Origin: Brucella sp. BE17
Lineage (GTDB): Bacteria > Pseudomonadota > Alphaproteobacteria > Rhizobiales > Rhizobiaceae
Assembly: GCF_039545455.1 (NCBI RefSeq)
Contig: NZ_CP154468.1
Span: forward strand, 1,432,501-1,496,500
Direction: 5' to 3'
Length of the DNA: 64,000 bases
The stretch's first letter is position 1; each line of letters begins with the position of its first letter. Shown here in pieces: positions 45,469 to 54,339 of this stretch. A program made the position numbers and the translations under genes. Below the pieces are notes generated by a model, which saw only the letters and a program-made list of their open reading frames with translations, did no database searches and was not told the origin of the DNA.

Positions 45469-46233
45469 TTATTGCGACAAATGCTTACGCAAGAACGATC
45501 GCGTTCGTTCCTCCAGCGGATCAGCAAGCACTTGAGCGGGAGGGCCTTGTTCCACCACAACCCCGCCGTCCATGAACATTACGTTATCTGAAACCTCAGC
45601 TGCAAAACGCATCTCGTGGGTCACAATAAGCATTGTCATATGCTCGGCAGCAAGCTGCTTCATGACCAGGTTAACTTCATCGACGAGTTCCGGGTCCAGT
45701 GCCGATGTTGCTTCATCAAACAGCATGACTTTAGGCTGCATAGCAAGTGCACGCGCGATTGCGACACGCTGCTTCTGACCGCCTGACAAACGAGCGGGAT
45801 AAGCGTTTCCCTTATCGGCAAGACCGACTTTTTCAAGGAGGTCGTTGGCACGGTCAAGCGCATCCGCCTTGCTCAAACCTTTGAGCCGCATCGGCCCTAT
45901 GACGATATTCTGAAGAACGCTGAGATGAGGAAAGAGATTAAACTGCTGAAATACCATACCCATCTCCTGACGGATGTGATTGATATGTCTTTCAAAGGCG
46001 CGTCCCTTCAGGGGACGGTTTACCTGCGCTCCATCAAGCCATATTTCGCCGCCTGAGATTTCTTCAAGCATATTAATTGATCGCAGAAGCGTGCTCTTAC
46101 CTGACCCACTTGGCCCGATAATGGATACGATCTTCCCGCGCGCGACGCTCAGGTCGATACCCTTGAGCACTTCATGCTGCCCGTAAGATTTGCGAATTTT
46201 CCGCAGTTCAATCATGGGAGTTTGCTGCTTCAT
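45469..46233 (-). CDS. Polar amino-acid ABC transporter ATP-binding protein
   Basis: A 254-residue GlnQ/HisP-type ATPase. Walker A GPSGSGKST, Q-loop VFQQFNLFPHLSV, signature LSGGQKQR, Walker B VMLFDEATSALDPE and switch His in VTHEMRFA are complete. Its start overlaps the preceding permease stop by four bases (46230-46233). Confidence 0.94.
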   Translation of the reverse strand: MKQQTPMIELRKIRKSYGQHEVLKGIDLSVARGKIVSIIGPSGSGKSTLLRSINMLEEISGGEIWLDGAQVNRPLKGRAFERHINHIRQEMGMVFQQFNLFPHLSVLQNIVIGPMRLKGLSKADALDRANDLLEKVGLADKGNAYPARLSGGQKQRVAIARALAMQPKVMLFDEATSALDPELVDEVNLVMKQLAAEHMTMLIVTHEMRFAAEVSDNVMFMDGGVVVEQGPPAQVLADPLEERTRSFLRKHLSQ

Positions 46234-46886
46234 CGAATAGCTTCCGCTTTCTTGGCGACCCTGCTCAGTCCAAACTCCATTGCGAGGTTCACAATGTAGT
46301 ACAGAACGGCGGCGGCAAAGTAGAATTCAAATGGTCGATAGGTTTCACTGATACCGCGCTGGGCAGTAAGGACCAGTTCGGTGATTCCCAAAACTGAGAG
46401 GACGGCTGTGTCTTTGAGAAGGATGATGCTGTTGTTACCGACCTGCGGCAAAGCAGTCAGAATAGCTTGAGGAACAATGAAGTGACGTAAAGTTGAAATT
46501 TTACCAAACCCAAGTGTCCGCGCCGCTTCCGTCTGGCCCGGATCAACACCCTGTAGGGATGCGCGGAAAATATCCGCATTATACGCGGCATAGTGTATGC
46601 CAAGACCAATGACTCCGGTCCAGAATGCTGGGAGCAGGATGCCAATTTGTGAGAGGCCATAATAGAGCAGGTAGAGCTGCAAAAGCAGCGGAGTTCCCAT
46701 GAACAGAAACACAACGCCCCGAACCGGCAAGCCGACAATTTTTGGCGCATAAAGCGTCACAAGGGCGACCAGGATTCCCAGAACAATACTCAGCGTCCCC
46801 GCCAGAACGGTGATGAGAACAGTCCACATCAGCCCTGTGAACAATATGCCCCAATATGATGGGACGACGCCAAAATCGAGACTCAT
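46230..46886 (-). CDS. Polar amino-acid ABC transporter permease
   Basis: A 218-residue permease of the His/Glu/Gln/Arg/opine group with about five helices. Typical parts are FLFMGTPLLLQLYLLYYGLS and the EAA loop TEAARTLGFGKISTLRHFIV. Four-base overlaps on both sides (46230-46233 and 46883-46886) show a tightly coupled operon. Confidence 0.92.
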   Translation of the reverse strand: MSLDFGVVPSYWGILFTGLMWTVLITVLAGTLSIVLGILVALVTLYAPKIVGLPVRGVVFLFMGTPLLLQLYLLYYGLSQIGILLPAFWTGVIGLGIHYAAYNADIFRASLQGVDPGQTEAARTLGFGKISTLRHFIVPQAILTALPQVGNNSIILLKDTAVLSVLGITELVLTAQRGISETYRPFEFYFAAAVLYYIVNLAMEFGLSRVAKKAEAIR

Positions 46887-47545
46887 GCGTTCGCTCCTCG
46901 CTGTACATCAAATCTGCTTTCTGTAAAGCGGACGATGATTGAGATGAGAGCAATGATGATAAGGTATGCTGAGCCAGCGAGAGCAAATACCTCAAAAGGC
47001 TTATAAGTAGATGTGACGAACCGCTGTGCACTATAGGTCAGCTCCACCACACCGATCGTTGAAACCAATGCTGTTCCTTTAGCCAGAATGATGGTGTTGA
47101 CGCCGAGTGACCGGATCATCAAAGGAGCAGCCTGAGGCAGGACAAACAATCTCATGGTATCAAAGCGACTGAACCCCAGAGACCGCGCCGCTTCACTTTG
47201 GCCCCGCTCAACGGCGAGTATGGCGCCTTTCATACCTTCGGACATGTAAGCGCCAATGTTAAAGCCCATTGTCAGCACGGCGGCTAAGAAGGGAGACATT
47301 TCAAGGCCGATTTGCGGTCCGCCAAAAAACACGAGAAACAGCTGCACAAGAAGCGGTGTACCGCGTACGACACTGACATACGCAGTAGCAAACCACCGGA
47401 TCACGGAGGCCCCTGAAAATCGCGACCACGTCAGAAAGATAGCCACCGCCAGACCGATAAGCAGTGAAACGATTGTAAGACCAATCGTGACAAGGGCAGC
47501 TTCAGCTATGAACGGGAGTATCCGTCCAACCAGTGCAATATCCAT
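46883..47545 (-). CDS. Polar amino-acid ABC transporter permease (first subunit)
   Basis: A 220-residue permease paired with the next one. Signatures are VVRGTPLLVQLFLVFFGGPQ and SEAARSLGFSRFDTMRLFVL. It follows the binding-protein gene by about 120 bases that contain a strong hairpin. Confidence 0.92.
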   Translation of the reverse strand: MDIALVGRILPFIAEAALVTIGLTIVSLLIGLAVAIFLTWSRFSGASVIRWFATAYVSVVRGTPLLVQLFLVFFGGPQIGLEMSPFLAAVLTMGFNIGAYMSEGMKGAILAVERGQSEAARSLGFSRFDTMRLFVLPQAAPLMIRSLGVNTIILAKGTALVSTIGVVELTYSAQRFVTSTYKPFEVFALAGSAYLIIIALISIIVRFTESRFDVQRGANA

Positions 47546-47629
47546 TTACAGGCTTTCCCGATATGAGACGCGAACAGTATCGAACTTACGATCATCGCAC
47601 TACGCCTTCATATATTGCTGAAAGAAGGA

Positions 47630-47657
47630 TCAGGGCGGCCCTAATCAGTCGCCCTGA
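47630..47657 (-). promoter_or_regulatory. Intercistronic hairpin after binding-protein gene
   Basis: TCAGGGCG (47630-47637) and CGCCCTGA (47650-47657) are perfect inverted repeats with a 12-base loop, starting eight bases after the stop of the binding-protein gene. No T-run follows in the direction of transcription, suggesting message protection or partial termination. Confidence 0.55.
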
Positions 47658-47664
47658 ATGCCGA

Positions 47665-48438
47665 TTATCGAATATCTCTACCGACCCATTTCTTCGCGAT
47701 AGCATCATAAGTGCCATCAGCAACCATCTCGTCGAGCGCCTTTTTCATGGCAGCCGCGAGCTCCGGGTTATTCTTGCGAATAGCGAAGCCAACATCGAAG
47801 CGAGGCAGGTTTTCGTCCTTGAGTTGCTCAACAGGCGCGTTGCTTTTGGAAATTGCCACGTACACTGGAATGTCATCGGCAACGATCGCTTCAACCCGGC
47901 CAGCGCTCAGGTCAAGAAGCAGTTCGGGAAGACCTTTATACGTACGGATGTTGAACTTATTCTGCTCGCGAGCCCACTTCTCAGCGGCTTCGCCAAGCGT
48001 TACGCCGACAGTTTTTCCCTCAAGATCCGCTGCTTTGTTTGCCTCTGAACCTTTGCGAACGAATATACCCAGTCCCGTTCGATAGTAAGGTCCAACGAAG
48101 TCAACTGCTTTCTTGCGCTCTTCTGTAATCCCCATCGAACCAATAACCGTGTCATATCGACCCGTGACCAGACCAGCGATAATTCCATCCCAAGATGTCG
48201 TGATAGTATTGGCCTCTACATTCAGACGCCGTGCGATTTCCGCAGCGATATCAACGTCAAATCCAACCAGTGTATTCGTTTCATCCACAAAGCTGAACGG
48301 TGGGAACACACCAGATACAGCATTTGATAGTTTTCCCGAAGACTGAATTTTCTCAAGGTCATCAGCCTTTGCCGTGACGGAAGATAAAGCCAGACCGATC
48401 GCCATAACCGATAGCGTGACAATTTTAGATATTCTCAT
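47665..48438 (-). CDS. Amino-acid ABC transporter substrate-binding protein
   Basis: A 257-residue family 3 binding protein with signal peptide (MRISKIVTLSVMAIGLALSS...AKADDLE). The mature pattern is present: SGVFPPFSFVDETNTLVGFD, VDIAAEIARRLNVEANTITT and YDTVIGSMGITEERKKAVDF. It feeds the permeases downstream. The ligand is unknown; the enzymes in the operon suggest an N-modified amino acid. Confidence 0.93.
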   Translation of the reverse strand: MRISKIVTLSVMAIGLALSSVTAKADDLEKIQSSGKLSNAVSGVFPPFSFVDETNTLVGFDVDIAAEIARRLNVEANTITTSWDGIIAGLVTGRYDTVIGSMGITEERKKAVDFVGPYYRTGLGIFVRKGSEANKAADLEGKTVGVTLGEAAEKWAREQNKFNIRTYKGLPELLLDLSAGRVEAIVADDIPVYVAISKSNAPVEQLKDENLPRFDVGFAIRKNNPELAAAMKKALDEMVADGTYDAIAKKWVGRDIR

Positions 48439-48514
48439 TTCAACTTCCCCTTATTCGAGATCCGCACGATCTCTTTCTGTTAAATTTGGCTGAATGTTTA
48501 AGCAGCTTGACTGG

Positions 48515-49498
48515 CTAGCAGCGATCATCAGAAGAACGGAATAGCTCATATGCCATACCCGCTGCGGCAAGATCGGCCAGAGCCGTTCCAACAGCCTTAA
48601 AGGTTGTAATTTGCGCGGGTGAGCTTCGCCCCTCCAACCGTCCGGCACATAGTTCTCTCAGGGGGCCTTTCAGGCTGGATGGCACAAAGGCACCACTTGC
48701 TATTGGTTGCGTAAAGTCGCCAGCCTCATGCAAGGCCTCTTTTGTATCGACATAAACAGCTGAGCGTGCGAGCGTTTCGTCATCTGCCTCCCGCATTGTT
48801 GGCGTAAAAGCACCGATCAGGTCAACGTGCGTGCCGGGTCGCAGCCACTCCCCCCGGATAAGCGGTGAAGTCGCCAAAGTTGCAGATGTTACAATGTCGG
48901 CTTCACGGATGCCCCTCTCCAGATCAGATGCCACATAGGCGTCAAACCCAGCCTCCTGTAGCCGGCTAACCATTATCGCCGCACTTTCAGCATTGATATC
49001 CCAGACGCTTACACGCCGGATATTTCGCACCGCCGCATAAGCTTCTGGCAAGAGACTTGCTACACGGCCGGAACCGAGAACCAGTAAGTTATCTGCGTCC
49101 TCTCTCGCGAGATAAGATGCGGCCAATGCTGATACAGCAACAGTTCTCCGGGTTGTTATGGCATTGCCGTCGATCGTCGCGAGCTGAATTCCACTACCGC
49201 TGTCAAACAGCAGATAGCAGGATGTGAGACCGGGAATCCCACGCCGAACATTGCCGGGAAACACCGTTACGATCTTAACACCGAGATAACCGTCACAGCC
49301 TGAATTCTTTTGCCACGATGGCATCAAGAGCAATGTAGCGTCTGGTTCATCCTGAACCGAAATTGTATGATGATGTCTTTGCGGTGCTTCACATCCGCGG
49401 ACGAAAGCATTTCGCAAACGCTCAATCAACTCTGCCATCGGCAGTAAACGTGATGCCTCATCAAAAGGAATGTTCAATGGTGAAGAATTGGCCATCAT
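48515..49498 (-). CDS. Ornithine cyclodeaminase / mu-crystallin family protein
   Basis: A 327-residue NAD(P)-dependent protein. Conserved sites are TTRRTVAVSALAASYLARED, the Rossmann segment NLLVLGSGRVASLLPEAYAA, and HVDLIGAFTPTMREADDETL with the family Asp. Besides ornithine cyclodeaminase the family includes alanine dehydrogenase, ketimine reductase and opine-type dehydrogenases, so the name is only a family label. It is the first gene of the leftward operon, 76 bases ahead of the binding-protein gene. Confidence 0.88.
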   Translation of the reverse strand: MMANSSPLNIPFDEASRLLPMAELIERLRNAFVRGCEAPQRHHHTISVQDEPDATLLLMPSWQKNSGCDGYLGVKIVTVFPGNVRRGIPGLTSCYLLFDSGSGIQLATIDGNAITTRRTVAVSALAASYLAREDADNLLVLGSGRVASLLPEAYAAVRNIRRVSVWDINAESAAIMVSRLQEAGFDAYVASDLERGIREADIVTSATLATSPLIRGEWLRPGTHVDLIGAFTPTMREADDETLARSAVYVDTKEALHEAGDFTQPIASGAFVPSSLKGPLRELCAGRLEGRSSPAQITTFKAVGTALADLAAAGMAYELFRSSDDRC

Positions 49499-50012
49499 AA
49501 TACAGCATCTCGCTATAATGTTTAATTTTTAGTAGAACCTGAAACGGCTGACCTTGAGCTCTGCGATGTTCATTCTTTTGTTTCACGCAGACTGAACCCG
49601 CAGCAAAACGCTCAGCGTTTACGACACGGATTTCGGTGTTTGATATGCCATTATGATACTCCCAGGCGCCTGCTTTTCGCTGTTCTTGATCAACACATAT
49701 CCCTTATTGAAAATTTTTTCAATAAGAATTTACTGTTGCGCTTGCGGACACGCCTTCGTGGTAATACAGATCAGGATTATGTATATATTGCTCATTAATT
49801 TCAGATATTTGGGTAGTTTATGACGATACCCAACGTTAAATAACGCAATATCCGAGGGAGATGGAGCCAATTGCCCGCTGCCTGGGTTCCCCCGAAAAGG
49901 GAACCTATCATTAAGCGTCAGCAGGGGTTGAGACAGGAAAGTTAGAGTGAAATTGAGCATTTTTTAGTTTGCCTCAGCTCACTCCGGAAACACGCCGGAC
50001 GAAGCATAGCTG
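49499..50012. other. Intergenic region, operon promoter zone
   Basis: No supported gene. It must hold the promoter of the leftward operon. A 7-bp hairpin GGTTCCC-CCGAAAA-GGGAACC (49885-49905) lies in the half nearer the TetR gene and could end leftward transcription from it, though no T-run follows. Confidence 0.3.
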
Positions 50013-50729
50013 TCAGATCGATTTGTCTGCAGCTGCATCCTGAGACTGACTAACATCTTCGGAACCGGTTTTGCGGCTCATGGTTTGGCGGTTCAGTGGA
50101 CCGAGTTGCGCTTCCAGAAGAGAATAGCACCCTTCTATGGCGTCCTCTCGTGAGACTGCCGTCGGATCTAGGCACCATTCGAGCCAAAGCCCATCAAAAA
50201 GTGCAATAAAATTTATTGCAAGCTGCTCAGAATTAACATCGAGGACACGTTCAGTGGCAAGCGCAGCTATATCCAGCTGAAGCGCTTCACGATATGCGCG
50301 CCACAGCTGCCGGTGCTGGGTTCTCAACGTTTCGTTCTTGTCGATTTCACCCCAAAGGGATAACCAGATGTGGAGGTTGTCCTTTGAAAAATGCTTCTCG
50401 GAAAACTGTGCCTGGATGAGAGCACACAGCCGCTGTTCAGGGTTGCTGGAGGCATTATCACGGCTCTCGCGGGCCTCAATTATCTGACGATGAACATCAT
50501 CATAGAGCGAAACCTGATAAACCTCGGAAAGGATTTCATCTTTTCCCGAAAAATGATGTGCCACAAGGCCAATAGAGACTTTTGCTTCCTTGCGGATATT
50601 ATCTGTTGTTAACGCTGTAATTCCACCGCGGGCAAGGCAGCGTGTCGCAGCCTCGACCAGCATTCGCCGGCGTACAGCCGGCAACTCCCGACTGAACCGT
50701 GGCGCTCGTTTTTTTTTAATCTCATTCAT
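50013..50729 (-). CDS. TetR-family regulator (BetI-like)
   Basis: A 238-residue repressor-type protein. The N-terminal helix-turn-helix reads RCLARGGITALTTDNIRKEA then KVSIGLVAHHFSGKDEIL, close to the BetI subgroup. The C-terminal ligand-binding part includes FIALFDGLWLEWCLDPTAVS, also BetI-like. It lies upstream of and in line with the cyclodeaminase operon, 514 bases away, and is the only regulator near it. The effector is unknown; choline is not implied because no bet genes are present. Confidence 0.88.
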   Translation of the reverse strand: MNEIKKKRAPRFSRELPAVRRRMLVEAATRCLARGGITALTTDNIRKEAKVSIGLVAHHFSGKDEILSEVYQVSLYDDVHRQIIEARESRDNASSNPEQRLCALIQAQFSEKHFSKDNLHIWLSLWGEIDKNETLRTQHRQLWRAYREALQLDIAALATERVLDVNSEQLAINFIALFDGLWLEWCLDPTAVSREDAIEGCYSLLEAQLGPLNRQTMSRKTGSEDVSQSQDAAADKSI

Positions 50730-51094
50730 GCTCGGACCTCATAGTATACAACATCACGCAAACCGAGGTCCGCGAATAGCAATTTGTTACCTTATGACAA
50801 ATACTTTCGTACTGGTCAGCCCCTGGGAGACTGCCTTGTGTCATTAAGCATGGAATAAGAACCCATTTCAGGGATTATCGGCGCCCAAACTGGCCCCTGA
50901 TTCACAGGGCAACATGACCTTCGATTGCAATCGGAGATTTTCTATTGGACGCTTGTTGTGAGGACTATTTCGAAGGTATGAGATTTAGATGCGCTTCCAT
51001 CCGACAACCGCAGCCAAAGCTTGGTCTCCGGCTTCACCATCTTGATAAAATGCTGCTAGTTATTGAGGCGGCTGTCATAGGTTTATTCAAGAAA

Positions 51095-51370
51095 GACCGG
51101 GCCTTGCGCACATGCTCAGTATGACCATATCATCGCGCTGAGGTCGGCTGGCCAGCCGGCCCTTCCGGGCAAAATAGCCGCTCTGGCTGACGCTCACGAC
51201 ATTGTAAACACAATATACAGCGAATTCTTTCTTCGCCTGATTGATGAAACGAAACGTCATCAATTTTTCTCTCCAACGAAAAAATCCGTCACCTTCTTAA
51301 GGATATCCCTCTCGTGCAATCTCTCGTTTTCTCGACGGAGCCGTTTGAGCTCGGCAGTTTGTTGCGGCAA
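51095..51370 (-). mobile_element. IS3-family transposase relic
   Basis: On the minus strand one frame reads AELKRLRRENERLHERDILK then KVTDFFVGE, the coiled-coil end of an IS3 OrfA. Another from ATG 51260 reads MTFRFINQAKKEFAVYCVYN then VVSVSQSGYFARKGR, the start of OrfB. Similarity ends before the DDE domain. The rest of 50730-51595 holds no other recognisable gene. Confidence 0.7.
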
Positions 51371-52175
51371 GCCAGATATCATCAAGAATAAACTCGAACC
51401 GCAGAATTCGCAGCTGTACCTGAATTCAAAGCTCCATGACTATTTCACCGATAAGGCAGCTAACTCACAAATCCGGAGAGCGACGTTATACGACGACCCG
51501 AACGCGTTTATCGGCAGAAATTCGAACGGGGAGTGGAAATTGTGCGCTCCTGTAAAGAAGTTGGGGGTGGGTAGATATCTGGAGATTCTCGGAAAATCGA
51601 AACAGAACTGGCTGACTCTTTTCGGACCAAACGAAACACGCTCAGCATCACCGCACCGCACGTCTTGTCATTGAATCTCTTGCCTCGGATCGTTTCAGTG
51701 CTGATTGAAAACGATCCATCCTATGAGTTTCATCTAAAGGCGCAACGCTACGATCAAATGGTTCAGAGTATTCTGACGGGGGAAGCTGATATCGGAATCT
51801 CTCCCCTGCCTCTCGACGAGCGCTTCTTCGAGTGGGAGGTGGTGTCGAAAGCCAGCAGCGTCTGCGTACTGCGCACTGATCATCCCCTTGCCCGCAAACA
51901 TGTGATCACCGTCGATGACATAGCAGGTCAGCCGATAGTCGCTTTGGAGCGTGATACGCATCGAGGAAAGGCGGCGTTTTGACATTTAGTCGCCGGGGGG
52001 TGTCGTTGAACTACAAGATCTATACCGAATCTATCGGCCTGGATGCTTCCTTTGTGGCACAAGGCATCGGTCTCGCACTAGAGCACGTCCATTGAACGCG
52101 GAATCGGGTTGAGGATTCCCCTGGCTTCCGAATTCTGATTCTATCGCTTCGACTGGTGATTTGGTCGGAGGCAAT

Positions 52176-52559
52176 ATGACCCGAGCTTTCAGTGATGATT
52201 TGCGTAGCCGCGTTCTGGCTGCGTCACGCGATGGCATGTCGGCGAGATCGGCGGCAGCCAGATTTGGAATTGGCATTTCAACGGCCATCGCCTGGATTGC
52301 CAGCGCACGGGCGGCCCAGTTGACGCCTGCCAAGCAGGGCCGACGCGGTGGTTCACGCCTCGATGCTCACGAGGACTTCATCATCCGCATAATCGAAGAG
52401 GAAAAGGATATCACGCTCAACGAGATGGTTCTGCGATTGCGCGAGGACAGAGCCGTATCGATCGGCCGCAGCGCGCTTGACGTCTGGCTGCGAAAGCGCG
52501 GTTGGACTTTCAAAAAAAGACCGCGCATGCACTGGAGCAGGAGCGTCCTGACCTGCTGA
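52176..52559 (+). CDS. IS630 transposase N-terminal frame (OrfA)
   Basis: About 127 residues with a helix-turn-helix: DDLRSRVLAASRDGMSARSA and FGIGISTAIAWIASARAAQ, then EEEKDITLNEMVLRLREDRA and IGRSALDVWLRKRGW. Coding continues in the -1 frame after the A7 run at 52512-52518, so this frame's last residues are probably not made in the full transposase. Confidence 0.85.
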   Translation: MTRAFSDDLRSRVLAASRDGMSARSAAARFGIGISTAIAWIASARAAQLTPAKQGRRGGSRLDAHEDFIIRIIEEEKDITLNEMVLRLREDRAVSIGRSALDVWLRKRGWTFKKRPRMHWSRSVLTC

Positions 52560-53119
52560 AACGTCGTCAGGATTGGTTCGACGACCAACTCGATCTCGAT
52601 CCGGCGCGGCTCGTCTTCATCGATGAAACCGGCCTGAGCACGAAGATGTCCCGGCTTCGTGGACGGGCCCCTTGCGGAGATAGATGCCGCTCACCGGTCC
52701 CGCACGGCCATTGGAAGACGACGACGTTTACCGGAGCCCTCAGGCTATCTGGAATGACCGCACCCATGGTTTTGGACGGCGCGATGAACGGGGTAGCATT
52801 CCAGGCCTATGTCCAGCAGGTTCTCATTCCAACCTTGGTGCCGGGCGACATCGTCATCATGGATAATCTGCCTGCACACAAAGCGGAAGGAGTACGTCAC
52901 GCAATCGAAGACGCCGGATGCCGGTTGCTTTACCTTCCTCCATACAGTCCCGACTTCAACCCAATCGAGAAGGCATTCGCGAAGCTCAAGGCCGTCTTGC
53001 GCGCAAAAGCCGAGCGAACGGTCGACGGCTTATGGAATACCGTTGGCCAAATCGTTACGCTGTTCGAACCACAAGAATGCGCCAATTACTTCAAATCGTG
53101 CGGATATGACCCCCAGTAA
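52502..53119 (+). CDS. IS630 transposase catalytic frame (OrfB)
   Basis: About 200 residues holding the DDE domain: LVFIDETGLSTKMSRLRG (first Asp), GDIVIMDNLPAHKAEGVR (second Asp) and YLPPYSPDFNPIEKAFAKLK (third acidic residue). It overlaps OrfA in the -1 frame; the shared heptamer AAAAAAA suggests programmed frameshifting to make one OrfAB transposase. All catalytic residues are present, so the copy may be active. Confidence 0.87.
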   Translation: MDFQKKTAHALEQERPDLLKRRQDWFDDQLDLDPARLVFIDETGLSTKMSRLRGRAPCGDRCRSPVPHGHWKTTTFTGALRLSGMTAPMVLDGAMNGVAFQAYVQQVLIPTLVPGDIVIMDNLPAHKAEGVRHAIEDAGCRLLYLPPYSPDFNPIEKAFAKLKAVLRAKAERTVDGLWNTVGQIVTLFEPQECANYFKSCGYDPQ

Positions 53120-53517
53120 AGCGGACACGCTCTAGACAATAGCTTTATAGCACAACACTACAGCATATTCGGCCTGATGATCATACCCTTCGTACCTGAC
53201 CTAACCTACGAATATGTCGTTTTCTGGCGGCGTGGAAGTGAACGGTTCTCCTCCCCATCAACTGCCGTGCGTACGTTTGTCGATGTCATTAGAAAGGCGC
53301 AGAAGGAGAAGTTCCAGAGCGAGTAGATTAATTCGGATTATCCTCGAAGACGCGTCACCTGTCGCTTTCAGAACTGTGTGCAATCGGTAGAAACGAGACT
53401 GCTCGCTCGTTACGCAAGCACCCGATTGACCTTCAAATGCAGCAAGTCTGTCACACCGAAATGGTTGCTTTGCTAAAGTTATTTTATCTCGGGATGTAAT
53501 TATCCTCGTCGTCAATA

Positions 53518-54239
53518 GTGATCGAGGAGGCGGATACCGTCGTTGTCGCGCTAAAATCGCGCACCGTCACAACGACCGATGCCGTTACCCAGTCTCTTGC
53601 GGCGCTCCAGTGGCTGCAGGGCCATGGCGCGCGGCAGATATTCTTCAAATACTGCTCGACCTTCGATTCGACACCAGAGGGTAATATTGGGCCGGTCGCA
53701 GACGCCCTGAGCGATGCGCTCGGCGCGAAGGCGGTCATCGTCTGCCCTGCCTTTCCTGCCAATGGCCGTACCGTGTTCAACGGCCACCTCTTCGTCGGCC
53801 GGCAGTTGCTACAGGATTCGCCGATGAAGGATCATCCGCTGACGCCGATGCAATCGGTGATGCAGTTGCCGGCGACGGTGTGCATTATCGCGTGGTTGAT
53901 GCCTCGTCGGAGGCGGACCTGCGTGCCATTGGTAAAGCTGCGGCCACACATCCGCTAATCACCGGCGGTTCAGCCGTCGCCATGGGCTTACCCTCCAACT
54001 TCGGCATCGCTCGCAATGACAAGGATACCGGCGAAACCGGCAAAGCCGCCGGCGTCCGCACCGCCATCCTGGCCGGCAGTTGCTCGGCAATCACGCGCCA
54101 GCAGCTCGTCCGCGCCCGAACGCTCTGGCCGAACCTGCAGATCGATGTCGATGCCATCGCCGAAGGACGCGATGTCGTCGGCGAAGCCATCTCCTGGGCG
54201 AGAGGTCAGACCGCAATGAGAACGGCGGTGCAAAATTAG
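53518..54239 (+). pseudogene. OtnK-like four-carbon acid sugar kinase (DUF1537) fragment
   Basis: The first frame reads EADTVVVALKSRTVTTTDAV, QIFFKYCSTFDSTPEGNIGP and VIVCPAFPANGRTVFNGHLF, typical of the N-terminal domain of 3-oxo-tetronate kinases. After a frameshift near 53880 the second reads ADLRAIGKAAATHPLITGGS and AGSCSAITRQQL, part of the nucleotide-binding domain. The protein start and the last ~100 residues are missing; the stop TAG at 54237-54239 lies in IS21-end-like sequence. Unlikely to be functional. Confidence 0.7.
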
Positions 54240-54339
54240 TCCACGAAATCGGCGGAATATTTCTGTCGAGGACGGAGTAAAATCCGGCCACCTATTTATC
54301 CTTCTGCGATGATTGCGGGAGGGTTAGAGGATTTACACC

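Larger units (their letters stand above)
52081..53132 (+). mobile_element. IS630-family insertion sequence, apparently complete
   Basis: A 1052-bp element flanked by TA on both sides (52079-52080 and 53133-53134), the hallmark target duplication of IS630/Tc1. The ends are imperfect inverted repeats: GAGCACGTCC at the left and GAGCGTGTCC read inward at the right. It carries two overlapping transposase frames. Confidence 0.9.
51596..53326 (+). pseudogene. LysR-type regulator, frameshifted and split by IS630
   Basis: The effector domain is readable in pieces: RTKRNTLSITAPHVLSLNLL, PRIVSVLIENDPSYEFHLKA and GEADIGISPLPLDERFFEWE, a frameshift between 51960 and 52010, then LNYKIYTESIGLDASFVAQG up to base 52080. 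Beyond the IS (52081-53132) the frame resumes exactly (DNSFIAQHYSIFGLMIIPFV, EYVVFWRRGSERF) to TAG at 53326. Removing the IS and one TA copy restores codon CTA-GAC. The helix-turn-helix is not readable upstream of 51596, so the gene was probably already decayed. Confidence 0.8.

Noticed and set aside
51345-51674. 109-codon plus-strand frame before the LysR relic
   Set aside because: Its middle does not match any family I know, it overlaps the IS3 relic at its start, and its end is the LysR gene in a shifted frame; it is treated as decayed DNA.
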